Translations under genes and position numbers: made by a program
Notes under the pieces: generated by a model
The model's database searches: none
Told to the model about the DNA's origin: nothing
The model's input: the letters and a program-made list of their open reading frames with translations, nothing else
Part shown: in pieces, positions 1 through 31,100 of the stretch
How the letters are laid out: every line of letters starts with the position of its first letter
Numbering within the stretch: the stretch's first letter is position 1
From: Syngnathus acus
Lineage: Eukaryota > Chordata > Actinopteri > Syngnathiformes > Syngnathidae
Assembly (NCBI RefSeq): GCF_901709675.1
Contig: NC_051102.1
Coordinates: 7,165,412 to 7,229,411, forward strand
Direction of reading: 5' to 3'
DNA length: 64,000 bases

Positions 1-38
1 GGGCGGGCGGGCGGGCGGGCGGGCGAGCGGGACGCTTT
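1..38 (-). repeat. (GGGC)n tract at the start of the zmynd11 3' UTR
   Basis: A near-perfect GGGC tetranucleotide run occupies positions 1-24, directly after the zmynd11 stop codon (39-41). The plus strand carries six GGG runs with single-base spacers and so could form a G-quadruplex; the transcript strand would be the C-rich complement. The tract continues to the window edge, so its full length is unknown. Confidence 0.8.
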
Positions 39-4671
<4,633 letters not shown>

Positions 4672-4676
4672 CTTTT

Positions 4677-5790
4677 CTGTCAACACACAAAAGTGGATGT
4701 CTTTGCACAATAAACCGCACATGCTTGGCTCTTGAGCATTATTTGGTAAACCTGAGCCCTTGGCTTTGTGTAATGATTTGATCGTGGCTATTTTTAGTGT
4801 GTTTTTGTATTAAACGAGCTCCCTCGTCTCCTCCCAAAAAAGTCCCGCCTCAGATCTCGTTTGAAAATCGATTTCTCTTGGGAATTTGACACACGATGGA
4901 GGATTGTGGAAAAACGAACGGACAGCGTGTCGCTTGTCACTCACTCGCCGATGCTGACACCCGTCGCGCGCATTGCTAGGCACCAGTTCAACCTTGCCAA
5001 ATGTCATCCAACGCTTCTACTCCGACAGAACGCATGTCAGGCAAGGAGCGAGAAAAGAAGCTCTTTTCTGAGACAAGTCGTGGTGCTGGCAGGCAGCCTG
5101 GCGGGCCCACGAACGCTGCAACACACAGCAGCCAATCTGTGGCTGGCTAGCAGTTAGCACGCTATCTGGCTGACGTACGAAACAAACTGCTTAAAAAAAA
5201 AAAAGCCAATTAGCGTCTCGAATGGAGGTCAACTGCTGGAAATATGTTAAGTTATTTGTTGTCTAATATGACTCGACGTGAGCCTGTCTGCTAACAGAAC
5301 GGGTGATAAGTTGGTTTAGTTCGCTAAGCTAACATGTTGTGACGTTGCTACGTCTGGCTAGCCAGCTTGAAAAGCGATTTCAAAATAATCCTTTTTTTTT
5401 CTTTGTCGATTTTTATTGCGTTTTATATTGTTTGGACAGGAAAACGTCGACGCTCAGCGCCATGAGACGAAACAGTCTTGGAACGTGGCAGGCAGGTCAT
5501 GGTTTGTTTTGGAGGACGCCATGTTGACGGCTCCACGGCTGAGGGAACTCCGAGTTAACCGCCTCGCAACTCATGTCAGCAGGCAGCCGAGCCGCGCCGA
5601 GCTACCGTCTGCTTTTCTATCAACGGAACCCAATGTCGGAGCCACTCACCTGCTGCCGCGGCGAGGATCCACGCGAGGGCGATTTTCGCACCCGGAGCGG
5701 GCAAAGCAAGGCGAGGCTGCGGGAAGGCGCTGCGCGTCCAGCCGGCCACTGTGGAGCAGCGCGCGGCTGGGAGGTAAACAGAGGAGAGGC
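4677..5790 (-). promoter_or_regulatory. zmynd11 5' UTR intron, non-coding first exon and promoter region
   Basis: The first coding exon begins at an acceptor (TTGACAG) at 4677-4683, so at least one upstream non-coding exon is required. A good donor, CAG|GTGAGTGG, lies at 5642-5652 on the minus strand, making 5650 to about 5790 the likely non-coding exon 1. It sits in a GC-rich, CpG-rich stretch (about 5560-5830). The intervening 1 kb looks like ordinary intron. The exact transcription start cannot be seen. Confidence 0.55.
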
Positions 5791-6784
5791 GTCTGTCTGC
5801 GGAGGTGGGCGGATCGATCCAAACGGCGGACAAACCGATACCCAGTCGTGTTCAATACCGGACCGATACCAACGAAGTTGACATACTACATCAATTTAGC
5901 AGCCAGTTCGCTACAATAACCCCGAAAACAAAATCTTTGCAATGCACAGGAAGGCTTATTCTTTAATTAAAAGCTTTTGAAAGCTTTTTCTTTCACACTT
6001 CATTTTGACTACAGTTTTTATTTTGTCATAGATAAAAAATGTACTTAGAGAGAAATGTTTTTGTAATTTTTGTATTGGATTCTCTCGACACTGTCTCATC
6101 TTGAACGACTTTTTGAAGCATCAGAAAAGGAGTGCAATGAAGGAAAATGTTTGCATTTAACTTTCTGGGACTGCAGCAATAACCAAAATCCAGTTCATTA
6201 GCCAGTTATTTGATGTGTTGCTTCAACTGTTTCAAACTCCAGTCTGCTAGGTGGCGGTAATGCGCTCGAACGCCAAAGAAACTACGCAAGCAAGAAGGAG
6301 TGGCGCGGTTCTTGTTCCAGAAAAGTGTCAAAAATGTCGCAGCTTCTAACCGTTAGAAGTATTTAATAACAAACATTTACTAATAAAATTAAAATCAAAA
6401 TGAGGTGCAATCACAGCCTAGCAAAACATGCCTTACCTTTTTGACTAATGTTTTTGTTTCATTTTGAGCTGCGTCCAAGTCATTTCTTCCTCCTGTTGAA
6501 TTCCATCTAAACGAAAATAAGTTTTCATTCCTACTTAAATTCATAACTATGCTACGATCTAATGGTTAGATGTTACATCAATGAAATAGTTCATTCAAAC
6601 TTGCGCATCGAGCAGCAATTTCCTCCCATGACGTCTCTCTCTTCTTCGCTGGATTGTTTCTGGGGCAGCGCCACCCAGTGGTTCTGCAGCGAGCAGCCTC
6701 TCCAAAAATTGGCCACCAGTAGCTCCGCCAATGGGCTCTGTGACCTGGCAAGAACAGCACGCAAGCTTGTTGTCATTTGAGAGT

Positions 6785-6790
6785 TTTATT
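6785..6790 (-). terminator. candidate polyadenylation signal (AATAAA) for kcnq3
   Basis: This is the first minus-strand AATAAA I found downstream of the kcnq3 stop codon (9268-9270). It would give a 3' UTR of about 2.5 kb, and long 3' UTRs are known for vertebrate KCNQ3. The assignment is inference; a non-canonical signal closer to the stop is possible. Confidence 0.35.
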
Positions 6791-8911
6791 CTTAATAGGT
6801 TGTGCACTTGAAAAGAGAATGGTCCATTAAAAAAAAAAAAAAAAAAAAAAAAGTGAAATAGTGACGACAATGATTTGCATATTTGCATCTGATGAACAAA
6901 AAGGTTTGGGGGGACATGTGAAGGTCACTTATCTTAACGTTGAAACTAAAGGAGCCGCCGCCAAGTCGCTCACAGACTTTCTTCGGGCCTCGAAAGTGTG
7001 CGGCGGCACGTTGCGTGGTTGCCGCATGCAAGTACTTGCTCGAGCTAGGAATCGTTTCGTTTGGCACGGTTACCCAGTGATCATAGCAACCCACTCGTCT
7101 TATCAAAGTGCGCGTTCACATGCACACTAGAAGCTATATAGAGATATTATGGTTATTGGCTATTATGCTTGTTAGCTTAGCTTAGCATTGTTTACTGGCT
7201 GTCAGAGTAGATGTGAAGATACATAGAGTAGGTTATATGCTGTCACTATTGAAGATGTTTTTGTGTACACTTGAATTTTGTGCTTCTCACACAGCAATGT
7301 TGTGACGCGACTTGGCAGCCGTCCACCAACACACACACATGCACACACACACGAAGGAAACAATGAATCGGGAAAGGCCAAGGCACAAATCATTGGTGGC
7401 GATGAAAAGGTCCAAAAGGTTTCAGCTCACGTTTGGATCAGAACCGACAACACACACACATTCGCTTTTTTTTATACGTACACACGCTCAATAGACAACC
7501 TGAATTTTTTATGGCTTTTTTTTATGTGCGTATAAATAGGACAATTTGGACTGTTGTCCAGCAGAACTTGCAGTGTGCGTCCAAACATGGAGTGTTAATC
7601 GGCAGAAAACCAATCAGATTGGGCAGAACCTTCAGGAGTGACATTCACCTAGCACGCTTGAAACCGCAAAAGCATCTCATGAATATTCAAATGAGGACGA
7701 CCGTTTTCATCCTATTAGTGAAACAGACATAAGGAACGACGAGAGGACATTTTCAAATGACAAATTTACATTTGCTGATACATGACGGAGCGTTGACAAA
7801 CATTCAAGTGTTCACCGTGCGCAAAAGGTTTCAAAAAAACAATTTTACAATTTGTAAAATTGTTTCAGATCTCAAGAAAATACAACTAAAACGGTGTGGC
7901 CACCATTAGCAAAAGATGATCATTGCAGAGTGTCAAAGTAAATGCAGTTGTTTCAGCAGTTAAAAAAAAACAAAACTATAACTAAGGATTTTACTGGATG
8001 CTCGGCGTCTCATTGTGATGATCACATGACACGGTAGCTCATGCTAACTGATCAGCCCGATGCTGTAAAAAGAAAAGTTGCATAATGTAAATAAATCAAA
8101 AAATAAATCATTACAAAAATGTGTGTACGTGTGTGTGCGTGCGTGCGCACTGCAAAGCTGCATTATGAAACATAAATACATTGGCAAAGATCAATTCCTG
8201 TTACGTTCATCAAACTTGATAACTTATTTGAAATAATTTACGATTATTACGATGACGAAGGCTACCGAGTGAGGACCCGCCTCTGACTTCCCGCCAATGT
8301 CGTTGGCACCCAAAGTGTGTCGCCGGTCGCATGACAAGACGACACACTAAAAAGGCGTGAAAGTCTTTTAGAAAATACTTTTTCATCATTAGAAAATCTC
8401 CACAAAATATTAAATTTCACTGATTTCTTTGTGTTTTGCGTGTTGCTTCTGATGGCTTTTTGTCGTAGCGACGTCCCACCGGGATCAATCAAAAGTCGTA
8501 AAATTAAATAAAATAAATTTGTATTTTGGCACGTTGGACATCACATGGACTAACACTCGGAAGCTGTCAATCACTCTGCCCACTTGTCGGCGTGACAAAC
8601 TGTCAACAAAACACACGCACCCATGTGAAACTTTTGGTTGAGTATGGCCACTAGATGGCGCTCTAGCATGCATGCATGCAAACTAAAGTGTCGTGGTGTA
8701 CATATGTGTTATGTACATGCGTGACGTGGAGATATGTGTTGTGCGCATCTGCGAAGCAGTCACAGCTTCTTTGCCATTTTGCAATGCCACAGCCTTCATC
8801 AAAATGACCTCAAGTGGGATTCATAGCAGTGGAAGCAAGCTGATCAAGGCATTTTGGACCAAGTGCCGTGAATACTTTGCGGAGGCGCCGTCTGTACATG
8901 TGGCGTACATA

Positions 8912-8956
8912 CAGGTCAGGTCAGGTCAGGTCAGGTCAGGTCAGGTCAGGTCAGGT
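8912..8956. repeat. (CAGGT)9 pentanucleotide array
   Basis: Nine perfect head-to-tail CAGGT units, 45 bp, in the presumed kcnq3 3' UTR or flank. The transcript strand of kcnq3 would read ACCTG repeats. No coding role is visible. Confidence 0.95.
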
Positions 8957-9267
8957 AGTATGTGTGACATGTGCGAAGGTGTTGCTTTTTGAACGGCACA
9001 GCAGGCGTGACGTCATCCGGCATCCGCGCCAGTCACCGTGCGTCACATGCAGCGGCGTAAAGCTGCCTTCTCCACAGTCCCACCCGTGTCGTGACATCAT
9101 CACCGATGACATCACTGGATACTACAGTTGCAAAATATTTTCCCGGGAATTCTCGGGAGAAAATGTCGCAACATTGTCGACACGGTGGCCGACATCCTCG
9201 GAAGGCTTCGAGTGCGGAGGCGTGGTTCGGATTAAAGGTTTTGAGTTGGCGGGCGCCGCCTCCCCGC

Positions 9268-20278
<11,011 letters not shown>

Positions 20279-22322
20279 TATCAGTGCTGCTTGCCCGGGT
20301 CGGGCCGCATGCCATGGTCCGCTCCGGGTGAGCCCGTGCCCTCAACCTGGGGTCATTTAAGGATGCCGGGGGAGGAGGCACGGGGAGGTGAGGCTGTTGG
20401 AAGAGATGCACCACACAAAACAAACAAAAGTGGCATCAAGTAACGAGCTCAACCTTCAATCAACCGCTTAATTCTTTGACTTGCTCTTACACCTCTGCTG
20501 CTATGTTTTTCTATTCTATTTCTTATTATATATCATTTGTTCTCCGGGGATTTGAAAAGCGTTTCGTCAGACAAAAGGCGGACTGGACCCCCGCTAAATA
20601 GCAACAATCAAAGAGCAAAAATCTGCGTATAACGAACGGCAAATAGTATTGGATTGAAAATAATAATGGGCAGCGTCACACATTTTTTTTCTATCAGCCG
20701 AAAATGTCATCTGGAGTATGCTGCGAAAGGCGCCAACAAAAAGACAAACAAAAGAATAAAGTGAATAAAGTCCGCAAATATAAGACTCGGCTAGCCGAAC
20801 GAGGATGTTATGAGCTCTGAGACGAAAGCAACACCTCCAAACGCACGGCAGACAAAGACCTGGGGGTGCGCGTGCACGCATGCGACCCCGCTCACGCACG
20901 CGCGGCCGTCAAATGATAAAACCATTTTTGTGGTTGTCATTTTTCTTGGGGGGGTAGGCAAACGAAGCAGGCTCACCGGCGTGCATGGTTCGGCTCTTCC
21001 TTGCTTCCTTCCTGCCTTCAGGCAACCCGCGCACGAAGAAAGCGCCGCAGCGATCACGGCTCGCCTCGCCAACAACAAAAAGAACACTAACCGGAGGAAG
21101 AGGAAGAGAAGGAGGAAGAGGAGCAGCACGAGGAAGAGGAGCAGGGTGGAGACGGAGGCTGGGGAGCAGCACGAGGAAGGTGGGAAGGAAGGAAGGAAAG
21201 CAGGAGAAAGAGAGACGAGCAGCAGCGTGGACGCGGGGTGCGCGTCCACGCAGCAACACGGCGCTGCGTGCACGCGCGGGAGCAACCCGAACAGGTACAC
21301 TTTGTTCACATCACGCGCGCGGCCAGAAGGAAAAGGAGCAAAAAAAAAGTCTGGACATCCATCATTCCACAATCAATGATTGATCCATCGCTTGATTGAT
21401 TAGCAGTGATTGGGGGCAGTCAATGCCGAGCTGGATTTATGCACGCGCTTGTACATAAATCACAACGCGTGCACTTGAACGTGAGCATTTACAGTACACA
21501 GGGACAAATAAACACCAAACGGACAATTGGGCATGTTAAAAAGATTTGTGCTGTGCTTGCTTGATGGTATAAATTGGGTTTGAAAATTTTACGGGCCGAA
21601 TTGGACGAATGAAAACTCCTCGATCAGCAGGAGCGCGCTTCGGAGAACTGTCAGTCTGTAAAAATAATTAAGAAACATACATGGGAATTTTGGAAAAAAT
21701 CAAATAGTGTGAGGTGAGAAGTTTGGAAATACATCGTTAACGTTCCAACAGTCTGTAGTGAGTGAGAAATGCTGGGGCCTGCGTCGCCCTTAACGGGATT
21801 ATGAGACTAAGCGCACATCTGCTCGGCCCATTTCATTGTCGCCTTCGTGCTAATTAGCAGCAATGAAGATGACGGCTGCAAATGACCAGCAGCGGGCCGA
21901 TTTCGGCCAACCCGACCGGAGGCTCTGCCAGTCCTCTCCAGAGCCACCGTCTCGACTTGGCAGACGAGGGCGCGTGACCTCCCTCCCTTTGGCAAGGAAA
22001 AAGTAGGAGGGACACGTCGAAAAGGGAGGAAGAATAGAGGAAGGCAAAGAGAGATGAGCATGGTCCCGAGTGGTCCTTCCCGACCCGAGTGCACCTGCTG
22101 ACTCAGCAATCGAGGATGATTCGTGTAGTCATGGCAACAGACACAAAAGCAATGAACTCCAGACGGGGAGCAGAGGATGAGATGCACATTTTCATTCCAC
22201 GTTGTTGACCGACATTAAGGCGATCCGAGCAAACGACGGCTTTGATTGACCAGATCTCGAGATGTCATCGAGGACGCCCGCTCTCAAGCACAAAGCCAAG
22301 CGAGCCAGAGTCATACATTTGT
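20279..22322. other. kcnq3 promoter/5' UTR and dnaaf11 downstream flank
   Basis: No conserved coding exon. The part next to kcnq3 (20280-20450) is moderately GC-rich and should hold its 5' UTR and core promoter. Positions 21080-21200 form a purine-rich GGAAGA-type low-complexity tract that produces long spurious reading frames. The stretch 21840-22110 is non-repetitive and contains homeobox-type TAATTA sequence. I see no gene here. Confidence 0.5.
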
Positions 22323-22328
22323 TTTATT
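22323..22328 (-). terminator. polyadenylation signal (AATAAA) of dnaaf11
   Basis: A canonical AATAAA on the minus strand lies 71 nt downstream of the dnaaf11 stop codon (22399-22401), implying a very short 3' UTR. Confidence 0.65.
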
Positions 22329-22398
22329 TTTCCCTTCTTCATGAGTTGAGCTTCCCGACGTCTCAACTTGTTGATCTCGGGCCTTCTCTGTTCTGGCC

Positions 22399-26643
<4,245 letters not shown>

Positions 26644-26664
26644 CTTTCGTTTCCGATGTCCGGC

Positions 26665-26678
26665 GTTGCCCTAGAAAC
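26665..26678. promoter_or_regulatory. X-box-like RFX site in the dnaaf11 proximal promoter
   Basis: GTTGCC-CT-AGAAAC lies 22 bp upstream of the dnaaf11 ATG. It is centred in an inverted repeat whose arms are CCGGCGTTG and CAACGCCGG (26660-26687). RFX factors are the standard activators of ciliary genes, so position and gene function agree. Confidence 0.55.
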
Positions 26679-26687
26679 CAACGCCGG

Positions 26688-27600
26688 TGCTGCATTCAGG
26701 CACATTAGGAAACACGAATATCAACCACGCTTAACATCTTCCAACCTGTTACCTTACACCCATAAAGCCAGGTGGCTGCGGCTTTTATTTTCAAGTTGCC
26801 CCACAATACAAAGAAATATGCTGTTCTATACTTTCTTGAAACGTTCCGCTGACAAGTTTGCTTATTCGGGCTTTTACCAACGCGCATGGAGACAGACAAA
26901 CGTCACACACGCCACGTTGCTACCGCTCAAGAAACAACAAACGCGCTAAACGTCGCGTTTCACCGATGTGATATCACTGACGTTTCACTTCTCCATTGTC
27001 AAAATGTTTTCCAATTACCTGAGCTGGGCTTTGTTGAAACGTATGATTGCCCAAATTGCACTTACTGGGAAGGAAGGAGATTCTGTGGACTGATCTGCAG
27101 AGTTTGTTGGTGTGTTATATATCTGTGCTAGTCAAGTAGATATGACGGCCATATTTGGAAATAGCTCAATTCGCAGAGGATATTGTAGTCCAGACATTGT
27201 GTTGTGATTTTTAGAGCAACAAGAGGGTTGTGCTATTTTTACTTGATGCTGCAGCATGTCGCCAGCTGTTACCATGGAAACATGCCTCGATCCTCTTCCA
27301 TCATGTCTTTTATTGGTTCAAAAAACTAATAAAAAAAAAAAAACCCTTCAACAAAAAAAACCCCCACCTCTTACACACACCCTCCGTGACATGATGACAT
27401 GTCATCCTTAGGTTTTTCGTTCTGCATTTTACTGAAATAGGCAAAAAACAAAAATCCATTGGGGCAGTCTCTCGTTTGGAAGCTCCTCCCTCTCATAGCC
27501 AAACAAGGTGAGCTACAAAACAGTTAGAGGAAGAAGCCTAGAGAAGGCCGCTCGAATCAAAGCAATGTGGCAAGGAAGACGCACTTTGTCAAGATGGAGT
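26688..27600. other. dnaaf11 upstream region and gap to efr3a
   Basis: About 0.9 kb without coding exons. It contains the X-box at 27268, an A13 run (27331-27343) and A-rich/C-rich patches. No further feature is supported. Confidence 0.5.
27268..27281. promoter_or_regulatory. consensus X-box upstream of dnaaf11
   Basis: GTTACCATGGAAAC is a near-palindromic X-box about 625 bp upstream of the dnaaf11 start codon and beyond the efr3a polyadenylation signal, hence in the dnaaf11 upstream region. Confidence 0.5.
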
Positions 27601-27611
27601 GTCGAGTGAAC

Positions 27612-27617
27612 TTTATT
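27612..27617 (-). terminator. polyadenylation signal (AATAAA) of efr3a
   Basis: A canonical AATAAA lies 576 nt downstream of the efr3a stop codon (28193-28195), followed by GT/T-containing sequence on the transcript strand. It defines a 3' UTR of about 0.6 kb. Confidence 0.6.
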
Positions 27618-28192
27618 TCCGCAACATTGTCATGATTCGACCACAAACAACAAAGCGCTTTCAAATTAACGAGCGTCCATCGTTTGCTGTGAATGGACCA
27701 AAGGCGTCAAATCCAGACCAAGCCACGTGAAACAACGTTGCCGCCCCGACAACTGACGACGGACTTCCCGTCTTCCGCAATACAATCAAGTTGACTGTGA
27801 TTGAAAAATGGAGCATCGAGCGCTAAAGCAAACCACACTTGCTCGGCAAAATCAAGCGGATGGGCATCTGTTTCCTACTGCGCTTGATTGAGCGGACCCG
27901 TTTGCGGCGCCTCTATCGTTAACATTCATTTGGAGGCCAGATGGAAGCGTCCGCTTGCGAGAGAGTTTGCCAAGCGTCCTCACGCTTGTGTACAGTTCTT
28001 TACTTTCTTGGGAGTTAATCCAAAGTTCTTTCCTTAGAAGGCCAAACTTTTTTTTCAGAGGCCATTTTGAATTCTGAAAGGTGGTCAAGGTTCGTTGACG
28101 CTCGTGAAAGTGCATGGTGATGATGATACTGCTCTTTCCATATGCTGTGATATGAGTGACAACACTACTAACGCCTATGTGTGGACGTGCGC

Positions 28193-31100
28193 TCAGTAGA
28201 CGCAGAGGTCAGGAAACTTCATCTCGTAGATGGGCACCGACTGGTGCTGGGTGTGGCCTGAGGAAACTGACAGCACGCCGGATGGGCTTGGGGGAGGTCT
28301 GGGTGGGGCACGTCACGCCATGAGCTCATTGCGAGTCGAGCATCGAGTGATGATGTTGGGTACTCACCTGATGGTGAGTTCAAAGATGTGCGCCAGACGC
28401 TCGTGTAGCATGTTGGCCTACATGGACACGCAAGAGGGGCAGGTTAGGTGAGCGTAGGCGCCGCTGTTAAATGTGCTGTGAGTACCTTGGATTCGCAGTG
28501 CGCTGCGATCTCCTCAAATGGAGCTTTCTGGAATTTCTCCATCACCTGCCGGCGACGCTCGCGTTCTTGATCCTCCAGGACACTCGTGTCTGCACGCAGG
28601 CAATGAGTAGGTGTTCACAGTCTGATGTTTGTCGCTGTTGTCTTTTTGTAATGCGTCGGCATCTTACCGATGGCTTTCTTCAGGGTCTCAAAGGTGATCT
28701 CCTCGGCCAGCTGCGACTAAACGCACACGCGGGTTTGTTGCACCATAAGAAAGTTAACGGCAGGTCAACAAATCAACTTTCAACCATCAACAAATCAAGC
28801 AGAACAAACAATTCTGCTCTTCATTCTTTGCGGAGGAAGGATAGAAGACTGCGATGCACCGTTGTACAAACATACTGTAGATGACAATAAGACTTGATAG
28901 AAGGGGAAATCAAGGTCAACTGTAGTCGACTTGCTCACTATCACCCTCTGGTGGTAGAAAGTGGTCAGAGGATAGCTGTCGGCGTCTCGGGCGTATCGAC
29001 TGACCTTGTCCGGCAGGCTGCTGGCCAGGATGTCCACTTGTAAGGAGATGGTGTCCACAAAGCTCTTCCTCCGGGTCAGGCGCTCTTCATCTGCGGGACG
29101 GTGCACGGTCAGCGCTAACAGGTTGGCGGCGGTGACGCGGAGAACTCCGTGAGCGCTTCCCGTTGGCGCTACTTTTAGCTATGAGGCTAGCACAAGCTAA
29201 CACAGGATAAAGGACTTTCTCCAACCACAACGTGAAAGACGTCAAATACTCACCATGACGCCACATGAGCCGCGGGTGGCGGGTACAAGTGTTAGCGGTG
29301 CAAACAGTACGCAACTCAACAACACTACAAAGCTGCGCTTCTCAAACTGGGGTCCCCCCATAAATATCGCAGCAAATGATGTGCATTGTTGGCTCGCCTT
29401 CATAGCCACACCTCCGCACTAAGAGATCCCGAGTGCCGAGATTGGAATACAAACCAAATATTTGGTAATTGGTAGGTTTGTCAAATGTCGATTTATTACT
29501 ACCCGTTTTGTTTTGGAATGAAAAATGATTCGGAGACATCGAATTTCATTTCAAGGGCTATCGCCAAGCAGACAAAGGCAAAGTTGAGCAAAACCAAACC
29601 AAACGCAGCAATGGTTCTTGCTCGCCGGACCCCGAAGGTTTGAGAACGCCTATTTCAAAGGTCACGTCGGTGCTCTGCTTGGTGACTACAGTTGCTATGG
29701 TTACCTCTGGATGTCTGTTTGCACCTGTGCAGGATTTTGCCCACTGTGTAAAGCACTGACAGAAGAGGGAAACATCAAAGTCACGTAACGATTTTCAAAA
29801 CAAAGCTTCCGCTTGGAGCAGACCTTGCGCAAAATGGACAAGAAACTACAAGAAACTGGTGACCGGGAGAATGGACAATTTGAAGAGGAGAGGAGCAAAA
29901 GAGAAGAGGAGAAGGCCAAAGGTGACGTTACCTGTGACCTGTGGCACATAGGGAACGTTGAGTCTGTCGGCGTTGTAGCCAGCGCCCGCCAGACTCTCGG
30001 CCATGTCAGTGCTCTGGAAGAAGAGCGCCGCGTCGTCCCTGTCCAGGCAGTCGGGAAGCCTGTGCGCGCCACACCGAGAGAGAGCTCAGCGTGGGGTGAG
30101 ACAGAGAAGAAGAAGATGGACTTACGGGCACTTGTCACGGAAGACGTGCTCGGGTAGAAGGTAGGGAGCGTCCATGTTGCGCAGCTCGATGACCTGAAAG
30201 ACGACAACAGCGGGCGTGGGCAGAGGTGCGGGCGAAGAGCCGGGCGGAGGCGCAGACCTTGCTGACGTGCTGGCAGAAAGCAGCGTTGGCGATCATCTGA
30301 CTCAGGAAGTTGAGGTACGCCGCCACCAAGGCCAGCAAGCTACAACGCAGCCACACGGACAAATTCTCCTCCGCGGACAGAGCCATGTCCTACGTGCGGG
30401 TACAACAGACACCCGTTTGAAAGCTTGAGCATGTTTGCATGCGGGCGAGGTGCGACTTCGGGTGGCGCAGACCTGCACCGCGACGGCCAGGCGGACGAGC
30501 TCCACGACGACGTCCTCATTGGCCAGCTCGATGGTGAGGATGGCGAGCGTGGTGAAGAGCAGCTCAAAGTTCTTGTGCACGTTGTCGTCCTCCTTGCAGC
30601 CCAGGTAGATGTGGCGGTACAGCTGCTGGCCGTGCTGACACAAACACACACACAACAAGTGAGCCTCACTCCCGGTTTCTGCGCCTCACCACGACAGCGG
30701 CCGATAATGAGCGACCTTTGGGGTTTCCGAGCAAATAATGACCAACCTTCTTCATGAAGGCCACGTCCTGCTTGGAAATCTTCTCCCGCTTGATCTTTAG
30801 AGCCGCCACATTGGGGATGATCCTTGGGCACGCACACGGACATGTCCAAGCGGAGGGAAGGACAGGCAGAAGATGATTTCCAACGTGTATTGCATTCGTC
30901 AGAAATCAAATCAATCGTATTTGGCAGCCAGTCGGAGGTCGGCGGCAAGTCGCGGGCGGCACCTGATTCCTCGTAGCTTGGCGCGGTTGTCGTGTCTGTC
31001 GATGATGTTGTGCAGGATCTCGAACACCAGCTGGCGCAGCTCGCTGTCCTCCATCAAAGAGATGGAGAAGAGCGGGTCCAGGAAGGGGGACGGCAGAGCG

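Larger units (their letters stand above)
5830..9267. other. intergenic region and presumed kcnq3 3' UTR
   Basis: About 3.4 kb with no recognisable coding exon. It holds an A22 run on the plus strand (6831-6852), short CA tracts (7323-7352, 7450-7460), AT-rich sequence (7780-8250), and a CAGGT pentanucleotide array (8912-8956). Short reading frames occur on both strands but none resembles a known protein. Much of the right half should be kcnq3 3' UTR. The left part is zmynd11 upstream flank. Confidence 0.5.

Noticed and set aside
6230-6310. Sequence with GGTGGCGGTAATGCGC resembling a dispersed fish repeat near promoters
   Set aside because: I could not define its ends or a family, so it is not listed as an element.
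8905-8960. CRISPR-like direct repeats
   Set aside because: The repeats are contiguous with no spacers and the genome is eukaryotic.
9137-9164. Near-palindrome around TTCCCGGGAATTCTCGGGAG
   Set aside because: The arms pair only with bulges and mismatches, and no copy or context supports a specific function.
20810-21379. Overlapping long reading frames on both strands upstream of kcnq3
   Set aside because: They come from a purine-rich low-complexity tract and show no recognisable domain.
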